Source of the DNA: Phoronis australis
Taxonomy: Eukaryota; Phoronida; Phoronidae
Length of the DNA: 41,661 bases
Direction: 5' to 3'
NCBI GenBank assembly: GCA_002633005.1
Contig: NMRA01001109.1
Location: 1 to 41,661, forward strand
The notes beneath the pieces were generated by a model. It had not been told where the DNA came from, ran no database searches, and was given only the letters and a program-made list of their open reading frames with translations. Below, one piece after another: positions 14,369-24,462 of the stretch (its first letter is position 1; each line of letters opens with the position of its first letter). The position numbers were made by a program, and so were the translations under genes.

Positions 14369-14556
14369 CATAAAAGTGGCCGTCGTGGTCGGTGCGTATA
14401 GTGCTGATCGAAGTCGGCGTGAAAATGTCATGGGCTAATCTCCATAGTTTATTTGACAAAAGAGACGAAGAGCAGATGAGCACATTGGAAAAGCAACCTC
14501 TCTATAGAATAAGCATTTCGAATCGGAAGCGAGCGCTGGACTCCCATGAAAGTTGA
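14369..14556 (+). other. Candidate core promoter and 43-codon ORF
   Basis: A TATA-like cataaaag (14369-14376) sits about 30 bases before an initiator-like tatAgtg centred on 14400. An ATG follows at 14425, opening a 43-codon ORF (starts MSWANLHSLF, ends at a TGA at 14554-14556) rich in charged residues. The spacing is typical of a eukaryotic core promoter. I recognise no family, and no clear splice donor joins it in frame to the desaturase exon 1.9 kb downstream. It could be the desaturase first exon (mostly untranslated), a tiny separate gene, or chance. Confidence 0.25.
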
Positions 14557-16302
14557 GTTGAACATTTCCATAATTATCTTTTTTCAAAATACCTTTTTAA
14601 GAATAAATTTTGATTTTTATTGTGGAGTAAAACTACGAAAAGATATTTGTTTACTGAAACAAAAGTTGTTTACTACAGTTTGCCACTACTCTTATTACCC
14701 AAGTCACGAGCGCAGCAAATGACGTATTGACACTTCAAGAAAGTGACAGCCAATGAGAGGATTTTTGAGCCGACATTGTGTGATTTTTGTTAGACAATCA
14801 TTATGTAAGAAGGTTATTATAATTTAGCCTTTAGGTTAAGAAATTGCCTGGGGAAATTTGACAGCGAAGCTAGGACTTGCCACGCTGTACAGTAGACCAT
14901 CTTATGACGATTGTGGAAACGATGTGGCTTTGGCCAAATGCTAACTTATAGGGAGACACTGCTTTCCAACACGTGATGAAACTATGGGTCGAATAATGGA
15001 GTTCATTGATCGATTCAGCATAGCGATTCAACCTTGATAACGCCTAGTTATAATGCTTTATAGTGTTTTCTGGCCTTAACATTCTACGTACAAAACTCAA
15101 TTTATTTCAATTGAAAGTTTGCGATTTCGGATTGATATAATCAGCGTTGCATGGGTCTTTAAAAACTTCATTAAACGAATTCAACGGCTGAAATTCTCTT
15201 AGTTACAACTTATTCTTATTTAGTTCTCTTTAAACAGCGTTTTTGTTAAAACATGGCATCTAATGTTAATGTCCAACTATTTCTGGTGTTGACAATTGAC
15301 GGCCATGTTGGATGACACCGAATTTTACTATTCAACTCGGCAAATGTATGCAAGACTGCTTCTACGAAACATAGGAAGTCTTGCGTTTGATGAGCGGCAT
15401 TATGTTTTAAATTTGTAAAACAAAAGAAATAGAATATTTAGCTTGTCTAGTTGCTAAACGTCAATTTGTACTTGTGTTTAGTGCGCGTTGTTATGACTAA
15501 TGTTGAACGGACGCGTTCCTAACGCGTGTGCGCTGGTAAGATAACAACTATCTCCCGAATGAAATGTACGAGTCTGTTTATTTAATACCTACTTAAAACA
15601 ATTGCTAGTTATCAGCCAGTCAACAATCCAATAGGCCATGTCCTTTTGATATCCCATGAAATGTGACCAATTCGCGAACGAGACATGAAGATGACGCAAT
15701 ATTGCAATGTTAATATCGGCGCCGCACTCGAGAGTAGCGCACTGCTCAATCTTGTAGGCTTGTTTGTTAACGTAAAAGGTCCTCCAGCCAGTGAGCACTG
15801 ACCAAGGCTGCGTTTCGTTGACCTAAGACACTTGCGATAAAAACCATTGTGATCGCGTGCTTCGCATGTCATGCTTGTCAGTATCACTCAGACTCGTTAT
15901 CTTGCGTCTTGTGTCTACAACACAGCCCCGGTAAGTACTTGAGACCCTTATCCCACGAACGCCCCCATGATCACCTGATAAAGTACTTCAGTTCTGATCA
16001 CAATCTGTTCATACGTTAAAAAGAGGAAAACTTATTCATTAAGATCACCTGAAAAGAATCGAGACCCCCATTCCCTAAGTTTCCTTCTTAACCTGTTTGG
16101 ATGTATCGCGGACTTTTAGCTGCAGAACAAACGCTGTTACAACTCGTCTGTCGCATTTAACGAAAAATCGCGTTTTTTGCTTCGTAGTCAGCTGTCGACT
16201 CGGTTGCGTCATGGATTGTCAGATGCGAAATCGCAGCCATAAACACTCCGCCGGGTCTGTCATAGTTAGGCGGACAGGAGACGCTGGCTAAGCAATTCAA
16301 GT
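14557..16302. other. Intergenic or 5' intron sequence before the desaturase
   Basis: I see no coding exon. The segment 15780-15910 contains another copy of the dispersed element whose core reads cacgtgcttcgcttgc in other copies. If the acceptor at 16330 is used, part of this stretch is a 5'UTR intron. Confidence 0.5.
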
Positions 16303-16330
16303 TTTTATCATAAGAATCTTTTACTTTCAG
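16303..16330 (+). other. 3' splice site upstream of the desaturase start
   Basis: A pyrimidine-rich run ends in ttttactttcag at 16330, and the ATG follows after three bases. This implies a 5'UTR intron whose donor and first exon I could not locate upstream. The acceptor fits the consensus well. That it is used is inferred. Confidence 0.6.
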
Positions 16331-16333
16331 GTC

Positions 16334-17674
16334 ATGGGACGTGGAATAACGGTCACTCAGACTAACAACCACATATCAGTGGAGAAGCAAGTCGCCGGCA
16401 AGCGGCAGGCCGTTCTTCGTTGTCCAGTCGACCTCAACCAGAACGGAGTTCGCCAACAAGACGAGGTGAACCGGCAGTCACCGCGGAAACTCATCGGAAT
16501 CAATGGTCTCTGGTATGACGTCACTGGTTTTGTGAAGCGGCATCCTGGCGGGCCCATTCTGGAACAGTTTATTGGAAAGGACGCGACCGAGGTTTACAAT
16601 GAATTTCATGGTGGCGATGTTTTAAAACATCGTAAGCCTGTAGGCAAATACAAACGAATGCCCGACCCTGCTGCCGTTGCGTTTGCTAGACTGCACAAAT
16701 ATTTCGTTGATAATGGATACTTTAGGACTAGTTGGTGTTGGTACCTTACTAAGGTCACTTTCACGTTCTCGTTGCTGGCGATGTGTTTTTATCTTGTCAC
16801 TCGTCAAGAGAACCTGTATCACTACCTTGGTGCCGTCTTCCTGGCTGCATTTTGGCAGCAGTGCGGTTTCTTGATGCACGACAGTATGCATACGCAAATT
16901 TCCCATGTGCCATACATTGACAAGTGGCTGGGAACGTTCTTCGGTACTGTTTGTTTCGGCGTGAACGCTCATTGGTGGAGAGCAGAGCATATAATCCACC
17001 ACGCTCTAACAAACACCGTCGACTACGTCACAGGTTTCTGCGATCCCCAGTCCAAAGAAGTGGTATGGGCGCAGAATGAGAAACTGTTTCCTTTCTTTGA
17101 ACATTGGCTGCAGTATTACGCCATCAAGATACAGCACATAACATTCGTGCCTTTTACCGTATGTCTTGGACGCATAGGTATAGCCATCGACAGCTTCATG
17201 TCAGAGACATGTGCGCGCGAGTGGGTCGCGTGCGCTCTTCACTACGCTTGGGTCTACTACATCCTCTCGTTGCTTCCAACATGGCGCACGGCGGCCATCT
17301 TTTACTATATGGCAGCTGTTCTGCAAGGTGTTCTACACGTGCAGTTGCTCATAAATCATTACAGTAAGCCTTTCTATGAACGAGAACAAGTTTGTCGTGA
17401 TATCAACTGGTACCGTATGCAGATTGAATGCAATATCAACATTCGCAACCCCTGGTGGTTTGACTGGTTTCATGGCGGTCTTAACTTCCACATTGAACAT
17501 CACCTATTTCCGCTCATGCCGCGGCACAACTTCCGGCGTGCCAGCAAGCACGTGAAACGCACATGTGCCGAACTGGGAATTGTGTACGCCGAAAGTGGCT
17601 GGTTCGAAACCGTACAGAACACGATAAAAAATTTGAAGCGATCTTCCAAACACTTCCGCCTCGATCCTAGGTGA
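16334..17674 (+). CDS. Cytochrome b5-fused front-end fatty acid desaturase
   Basis: A 446-residue membrane desaturase, complete in one exon. Family members insert a cis double bond between an existing one and the carboxyl end of a fatty acyl chain at the ER, with electrons from the fused cytochrome b5 domain. The b5 domain spans about residues 52-125, with heme ligands H70 (in HPGG) and H92. Histidine box 1 is HDSMH (182-186). Box 2 is HIIHH (219-223), preceded by WW and followed by N227. Box 3 is HIEHH (386-390) inside WFHGGLNFHIEHHLFP. Most front-end desaturases have glutamine as the first residue of box 3; here it is histidine. Hydrophobic segments lie near 137-158, 164-181, 268-285, 300-315 and 320-341. 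The length is normal for the family. The start is the first ATG after a 3' splice site ending at 16330, with a G at -3 and +4. Regiospecificity (delta-4, 5, 6 or 8, or a sphingolipid substrate) cannot be read from the sequence. Family assignment is secure. Confidence 0.96.
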   Translation: MGRGITVTQTNNHISVEKQVAGKRQAVLRCPVDLNQNGVRQQDEVNRQSPRKLIGINGLWYDVTGFVKRHPGGPILEQFIGKDATEVYNEFHGGDVLKHRKPVGKYKRMPDPAAVAFARLHKYFVDNGYFRTSWCWYLTKVTFTFSLLAMCFYLVTRQENLYHYLGAVFLAAFWQQCGFLMHDSMHTQISHVPYIDKWLGTFFGTVCFGVNAHWWRAEHIIHHALTNTVDYVTGFCDPQSKEVVWAQNEKLFPFFEHWLQYYAIKIQHITFVPFTVCLGRIGIAIDSFMSETCAREWVACALHYAWVYYILSLLPTWRTAAIFYYMAAVLQGVLHVQLLINHYSKPFYEREQVCRDINWYRMQIECNINIRNPWWFDWFHGGLNFHIEHHLFPLMPRHNFRRASKHVKRTCAELGIVYAESGWFETVQNTIKNLKRSSKHFRLDPR

Positions 17675-18050
17675 AGAGCTTGCACATTCCAGGCTTACGC
17701 CCAGCTTAAAGCCTACCTTCATCGCTAACACACGTGGATTTGGTTGCTACGGTTTGTTTTGAGCATCAGTCTGAGCGCATCATGAATTACCTAATGTAAT
17801 GAAAATCTAGGCTTAATGACTTCATTTGTCACGTCACCGCTATAATCCTTAGTTATATGATGTTCAGACTACAATTACTTTCGGCTTTTCGTACTTTCTT
17901 CTGTATGTTCGCGGTGACGTAAAGTAGTGCGAAAACGTCACTTATAATTTCACAAGTTACGTTTGATACAAGCAAATTCATGTTAATCCGGTTGAGGAAG
18001 GTTTTAAGCTCGCACCATAACTTTGGTTCTAGCTTTTAAAACTTCAGAGA

Positions 18051-18056
18051 AATAAA
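18051..18056 (+). terminator. Poly(A) signal of the desaturase gene
   Basis: A canonical AATAAA lies about 380 bases after the desaturase stop codon in an AT-rich 3'UTR. It is the first good signal downstream on this strand. Confidence 0.6.
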
Positions 18057-19237
18057 GTTAAACGCTTTTACAAACCCAAAACTAGTTCAAACAAGTTATT
18101 AAAAGCATTTTTATGCTACTTGCTTCAAAGTTTGCAAGTAAATTTGTTATTTCGCTCTTGAGCTTCTTAAAAGTCGATCTCACCATTGCATCAGGCGGTG
18201 GTTCGGTCTTCCATCGAATGATGGCGCTTGGTTTTGTGTTCAATTTGTGTACTCTCGCTGGTTCCCCGCTTGCCGCTAGGTGGTAGCCAGCACGCAGGTA
18301 TCGCTTAATTTCCTCGGGAATTTTTTTACGCCGGTGTTTCTGATTGGCGGGCCGAATTCTCAACAGGCATCGCTTTACGCAAACAAACTGGCATGACTGA
18401 TGGAACAAGTGTAAATGTGGTCTGTTGTACAGACAAGTCGATGCTTGAAATTCATGAAATTCATGTTCAAGAAATGTGCATCCCAGAAAAATTTGGTTAC
18501 TCCTTTTCGGAGTGCATCTTTCTACTGTCGCTGACTTTTGTTTACGTTGCTATCCTGTATACACTGTTAAATCGGCCAGATGACGGCGTGTTTATTGTAC
18601 ATGTATGTGCTTCAAGCTCGCGGCTATTAAACATTAGGCCTACGGCAGGAACGAAATAGTTGCTGCTACGCCACTTGCATGACAAGGCTAAAAATCGTTC
18701 AAAATCCGCCGTTCTCTCACATTGTTGTAAGGCTAGCCAATGACTGCCCTGGTTACCTCAACCATTGATAAAGTGCGTGCTGGCTACCAAAGGGCACGCG
18801 AGTGTGTGTACTGAACACATAATAGATGTTGCATTTTGGAGATTGTCGTTTTACGACATCTTTCTTTGTCGGTGAATTTTTTATTCGTTGATGTTTCTTA
18901 TGACTTTATTTATTTTATTGTTGATTTATGCTGATTTTCAATTAAACCTATTTTTGTAATATTATTGATAGTTATGTCTAATGTCACAAGTTTTCGCTTG
19001 TGTCCGAAAACTTTACCTGCAAAAGGAGTGGTGTCTTTGTGAAATCCGCGCCTTGCTGGGGAGCCACGACATTGCGACTCGCGCCTGGCCTCTCAACCCG
19101 GCTAAAATACAGAACCATTAGATGCTGGTCTCATGATTGTGTGACGTTTTCAGTGTCCGACCTTTTCACCACTCATCACGTGATGTGCCTCTTTAGTGTT
19201 AGTTGACATGGGCAGGTCCTTTAAAGAAATATTTCTT

Positions 19238-19372
19238 CGTTGCAAACCTTATACGCGAAGTGTGTGTTAAGTTAAACAACGTCACTAAATTATGTCGCAA
19301 AATATCGTTGCAAACCTTATACGCGAAGTGTGTGTTAAGTTAAACAACGTCACTAAATTATGTCGCAAAATA
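19238..19372. repeat. Exact 68-bp tandem duplication
   Basis: Two successive copies beginning cgttgcaaaccttatacgcg, without visible differences. It is either a very recent duplication or an assembly artefact close to the gap. Confidence 0.95.
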
Positions 19373-19454
19373 CTGCGTTCTTCGACGGAAAACGATTCCC
19401 AACACGGCCAACAGTTCGAGGCATTAGAAAAAGCGTGACGTGATGTCACATGCG

Positions 19455-19666
19455 CGCACCCAGTCTTCAAAATGGGGGCTCGAATTCCTGAAGTTATGGA
19501 CCTTTGCTAACAAAAGAGCGGGCGGACCAAACAAAAACGGGGGGACCATTGTTAATTGCGCGTTTGCGCTTATTTACTGGACTTTTGTCCCATTTCCTCG
19601 GACATTTTATCTCTCAAGGGAAGACCTATTGGCCCACTTCGCCAAATGGGGGGCTCGTTCGAGCCC
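19455..19666 (+). repeat. Dispersed G-run repeat, copy 3, adjoining the gap
   Basis: Same block order as copy 2, ending cgccaaatggggggctcgtt at the N run. It is truncated or continues into the gap. Confidence 0.6.
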
Positions 19667-19978
19667 NNNNNNNNNNNNNNNNNNNNNNNNNNNNNNNNNN
19701 NNNNNNNNNNNNNNNNNNNNNNNNNNNNNNNNNNNNNNNNNNNNNNNNNNNNNNNNNNNNNNNNNNNNNNNNNNNNNNNNNNNNNNNNNNNNNNNNNNNN
19801 NNNNNNNNNNNNNNNNNNNNNNNNNNNNNNNNNNNNNNNNNNNNNNNNNNNNNNNNNNNNNNNNNNNNNNNNNNNNNNNNNNNNNNNNNNNNNNNNNNNN
19901 NNNNNNNNNNNNNNNNNNNNNNNNNNNNNNNNNNNNNNNNNNNNNNNNNNNNNNNNNNNNNNNNNNNNNNNNNNNNNN
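19667..19978. other. Assembly gap (312 N)
   Basis: A run of undetermined bases. It begins directly after a dispersed-repeat copy (ctcgttcgagccc), so the gap probably reflects failed assembly of that repeat. Confidence 0.99.
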
Positions 19979-21089
19979 GGTGTAGGGGGCGAAATTGAGT
20001 TGGAAAGAATCACAGAGCGCACTCGCTTCAATCTATTAGATGCTCACATGCGGGACTAGCTATAATCAGTGTATTCTGGCTTGCCAAAGCCTATGTTGGG
20101 AAACTTTCTAATACACTGTACCTTATCGTTAAGCGTTGCTCGCTGTGTTAATGTGTGACATGATAATTCCTAATCATGTCAAATCGGTTTAACACCAACA
20201 TTTCAAATTGGCCAATAAGCTGTAAACAACGACTTAATCTTGTCCGAAAAGGGTTCACATGACTAGCTAACACTGAGTTCCACACGTCGTACGTGACGGT
20301 GACCACGTTTGATGCTCAGCTAAGCACATAGCACGTGTACAAATGAAACGGAGGAATTTGGATTGGATTACGAAATGGGATTAACGAATGTTCGGTATTG
20401 CAGCTTGTTTACCGTTTTGCTTACGTACAGAGCAGTCGCAGATTTTTCAGGTACAATAATTAAATTATATGTCATTAATACTCATGCATATTGGCTTGTT
20501 TTCTTTCATTATAGGTGCGAATTCAGTCCTGTTTACTTTTCTGTTAACGAAAACAAGCAGTGCTGTAAAACACTCTATCTAATAATGAGATCTACCTAAC
20601 TGTGGCTCAATTAGGACTACCCGACCATGAGTTGTGCAGCAATTGCAATTAAAATGTACTGTACGGTAAAATATTTTCCAAAACCGATGTCATGAGTTAC
20701 TTCAACCCGTCCCTGAAAACTGCATTTTGTCAACAGTCGAGAGTGAAAAAACGGGGAACCTGGTTTAAAAATGCGGGACTCTTCTGAGACTACTCGTAAT
20801 AGGATACCAAACCCGGTTTTGACCAATACTAAAAACGACTTTCCCATCCAGTTCTCTGAAACTATTAAACTCATGTTCTTCAACCCTCGACAACCCTCAA
20901 AAGTTTGGAGCAAAATTTGAAAATTGATCCCTTCAGATAGCGTGACGTACGCCGCTTTTAGTAAACTACAAGGCATACGTGCGAAAAGAGCGACCCACCC
21001 GAAAGTCCACAGTGTCGGTTCTGGGGTGACAGGGGGTATGAGTTTTTAGTTGATCCCTATCTTTAACTTGAAAGAATGGCGCCCATGAT

Positions 21090-21245
21090 CAAGGGCCGCG
21101 CACCATAGGGGGCTGAGGGGAGATAGCCCCACTTTTTTCAGTGGTGCGTTACGCCGCACATGGTCTAGAGACGATGCATCACAGGTGCTGAGGGGGGTTT
21201 AGCCCCCCATTTTTTTCAGTGCTGCGCCGCCCGTGATGATGCATT
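21090..21245. repeat. G-run / ctgcgccgcc repeat pair
   Basis: Two diverged tandem halves, each with ctgagggg, agcccc and tttttcagtg followed by a gcgccgc-type block. Related to sequence near 7085-7120. Confidence 0.5.
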
Positions 21246-22832
21246 AGCAGGTGACAGAACGAGGATTGGTTGAAATCGTCAAAACAAGGTGAGTCACAGT
21301 GTCGACCGCAACACCCGACAAGGCCCCCTAGTGAGCAGTGCTGCGTTTTTTTAGTTCAGTCGAACGCGTGTAAAATCACCACAATACTGGCAATAAACCA
21401 ACGTCGCCGTAGGTCAAAAAGCGGGACTTTTAATCGGGTGTGACGCGATGCCTTAAAAAAGCGGGACAGTTCCGCCACGTTACGTACCCGCGCAGTTGAA
21501 TGAGTAGCCCTATTGAGTCCGGGTCGGCCAGTCGGGATACAGCCATGTGGTTATCTGTTTGGCAGTGGCAAACCAAGGTTTACCTAGTACAACTGTCTTA
21601 TTGTTAGCAAGCCAGCTAGCTGTATGAAGACTATAATATTTAGTATACAGCTTTGTACCAAGGCTCGGTACTTTCATTTGATAAGCTCACGTAATCCAGC
21701 AATTATGTAGTACAGCGCGCCTGACGCTAACTGATATTTAAAAATACTATTTGAAAATGATGTTCAATAAATGTCGCGGATGTGTTTTGTATGAAATTCT
21801 TTCACAAAAAACTTCGAATGGAGAAAAACGGTTGACTTTCGGAGAAATTAGACTTAATTACTTTCTCCTGTTGATTCCTGTGACTGTAAGCTCTGACCAG
21901 CTTAACTACAGTATTGTGTACCAACACAAAAGGCTTGCTTGACAAGTTTAATCGAGCGTCATTCTAGATTAGATCATGATAATGGAAATTTCTTGATTGT
22001 TACACTGTAATAAAAAACGGAGTACTTTGGCAAGAAGGGAACTGCCCCACAACGCCCACGGGCTGCCACAAGCGGGTATTTTTTTCGAAATAGCTGGGTT
22101 TGCGTATCCACAGAGTCCTGGGTTAAGTTTTGTAGTGCCCAATAATTTGCATTTGCGGCGAAAATCTTCAGTCCCACCATTCAACGTTCCAACCTCGCCG
22201 ACCAATCACTTTACAGGCCGCCATATTGTTATAGGCTAGGCCGGTAAGCTCCCTGTATCACTTCTTGGAAACTACAGCGGTAACTATGATAACGCATGAT
22301 TGATCATAAAACTAAGCCGAGAAATTTCACAACGAAGGCTGGGCCTCCCAAAAGGGGTACAGAATGGTCCCCTCATATCAAATTCTCTTTTACTTTTAAT
22401 TCCACCGTACCACGTTGATGCCCTCTCTGTAACAGCAACACATTTATTAGCTCTTCCCCCAGCTGCGATGGTGTTATGTCGTAGTGAGCAGCACTCTGTC
22501 TGATCGATTCAGGTGTCTTTGTACCTCGGCTTAGAGGACACAGAATAACAACAACAAACAGACGGCGTTTTCGTATCCTCTACAGTCTAAATGCAAAAGT
22601 AACAGCAACCAATGAGATAAATATAGCTCATTGACGGCAATTAACTATCATGCTAATCAACTCATGTGATTTTCCAAATAGAGAAGTCGTGTATTCATGT
22701 ATTTTCGACTTGTTCGAAGTCGAGTGCGCACTGGACTTTAACATAAGGTTCTAAGCCTAGTTGGAAACAATCGCGTTCTTTTGCGAGAATTTGCTTTTTG
22801 ACACGGAGTCTGCACACAAGTCTGCGGAACGG

Positions 22833-22902
22833 CGCTACCCAGGTATGAAGCGCCAAACGGTTCCTTTAAGAACCCGCTTTGGCGCTTCATACCTGGGTAG
22901 CG
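22833..22902. repeat. Near-perfect 70-bp palindrome
   Basis: A 25-base arm (22833-22857) is exactly complementary to 22878-22902. The 20-base spacer itself contains ggttc and gaacc, so the stem continues with a short loop. Each arm ends in gcgccaaa or tttggcgc. Confidence 0.95.
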
Positions 22903-23180
22903 TTTAAAAACGAGTACCTTTCTTCGTGTTGAAATGTGCTTAATCTACGCGTAGTTTTGCTTTATCAACGCACTGAATTAGTTCGTAAACGATCACCGCT
23001 CTACTCTTCAACGCGCACATTTGCCGCGACGGAAGATTTTCTACACTGATGGGTGCAAGGCAACGTTTGAAGAATGTTGCAGATTCTTATACTTGATCGC
23101 GTTGATTAAGCACATTTCAGCGCGCAGAAATGTATTCATTTAAAAACCCTTTGGCGTTTCATACCCTTGGGCGAGTGCTT
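22903..23180. mobile_element. Fold-back element next to the palindrome
   Basis: gaaatgtgcttaatctacgc (about 22932-22951) recurs inverted as gcgttgattaagcacatttc (about 23099-23118). The outer parts tttaaaaac and ggcg-ttcatacc also pair with the palindrome arms. It is non-coding and MITE-like. Confidence 0.45.
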
Positions 23181-23828
23181 TTACGGACTCGCTGTTCGTT
23201 ATGCTTGAGATCCGGCCTCCCTGTCACTTCCGATCATCTGGGCACTCACTGGATATCTGTCCCGTACATTATTAGTCAACTTACACACAGGTTGACACTG
23301 AGCTCTTTCTAGTTCCGATGTGATTTTTGGAGCGTTTCATTAACCGCCAGTAGACATATCACAACATTAGTAAATAACCAGAACTGAAAATTTCCGCCAA
23401 TTGATAAATGCAATACTTAGGTATTAAATTGTGCCAATTTTGGGCAGGCAATGCTGACCCAATTTGTCACAATTCAGCAGTTTCACAGCTAGATAGTTTG
23501 GGCCGTTCCGTCAACTAAGGCCTGCACAGCGTGCAGTGCTTGAATCTCAATGTCCTTTTAAGTCATTTTGAAAGACAAAAATTAAATCAGTGCACCCAGT
23601 AATTCGTCCATTGAGTTGATTCATTTTCTGGCATTGACGCCAGTATAGCTTCAGTAAACCAGTATGAAACTGCCATAATGGTAAGCTTTGTTTTCTCCTG
23701 AAAATAGACCCACGGGAGCATTTTTGTGGGAGCGCAGTTCCGGACAGATTCTTGGTTGCAACAGCGAAGGCCTATAGGCCTACTTTTTTCACTTTATTGT
23801 CTTTGTCAACTGCGTTAATCTGCTACAG

Positions 23829-24462
23829 TGAACACTTGCTTCGAGAAAGACATCGATTTTGGAGCGAGAAGGCGTTACACCTATTTTGGCGGTTGCCGTA
23901 AGACGTGGGATGACGCCAACAAGTTCTGCAAGGCGCTGGGACAAGGAGGTCAACTGGCAGAACTACGAGTCAGGGAAAGTATTGACAAGGTACAGCAGAT
24001 CGCTGGCACAGCACGGAATGCATGGATCGGACTAAGGGCAGTGTCTTCTTATAATAAGGAATGGAAATGGATAAATGGTGCGTGTTTTACTACGTCATCT
24101 TCAGCTATAGGGCTCTTCACCAAGCTACATGCATATACTTAGTGGTAGACTCGTCGCTATGTCAGACTAATAGCTCATATAAATTTAAAAAACTAAGCTT
24201 CTTGAAGAGCCCGAGTTCAATTGCAAAATATTTTTCACCTTTTACCAGTTCTCTGTAAGCAAGTGTTAATTTTGTGTTGTGAATCTCTTTTCTGTGCCGA
24301 CAGGTGATACGTTCAATCATTATGATATCGACATCTTGCCAAGGAGAGAACGCTACGCTTCTGCTAGGAAGCGCCTGTGTCTAGCAGTATCTGCCGGAGA
24401 TCCTTATCGACTGAGCGCCAAACTTTGTTACGGAAAACAACGTGTGGCTTGCCAGGTACCAG
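23829..24462 (+). CDS. First C-type lectin domain (exons 23829-24077 and 24304-24462)
   Basis: A long-form C-type lectin fold with three expected cysteine pairs: NTC with GGC at the start, NKFC with ACQ, and LCLAV with KLC. The core WIGL is present. The calcium and sugar motifs are lost: there is no EPN or QPD triplet in the long loop, and the WND triplet before the penultimate cysteine reads LSA. This domain should not bind sugar in the usual calcium-dependent way. The exons join as G|GT (phase 1). Splice sites are ctacag / gtgcgt and gacag / gtgaga. Confidence 0.85.

Larger units (their letters stand above)
18070..23828. other. Gene-free stretch between desaturase and lectin receptor
   Basis: Holds the assembly gap, a 68-bp exact duplication, G-run repeat copies near 19450-19666 and 21090-21240, and a palindrome at 22833-22902 with a fold-back element after it. 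No open frame has homology I recognise. The signal-peptide exon of the lectin receptor should lie here (or in the gap) but was not identified. Confidence 0.6.

Noticed and set aside
18082-18408. 108-codon minus-strand frame rich in Lys/Arg
   Set aside because: Composition looks somewhat protein-like (SGEPARVHKL, EPPPDAMVRS), but I recognise no family and no supporting splice or poly(A) signals. It may be an element remnant; a protein search would decide.
19440-20059. Several frames of 150-180 codons
   Set aside because: Mostly undetermined residues across the N gap.
20617-20976. 119-codon minus-strand frame
   Set aside because: No recognisable domain; the region contains aaa-gcggga blocks that recur nearby, so it is probably repeat sequence.
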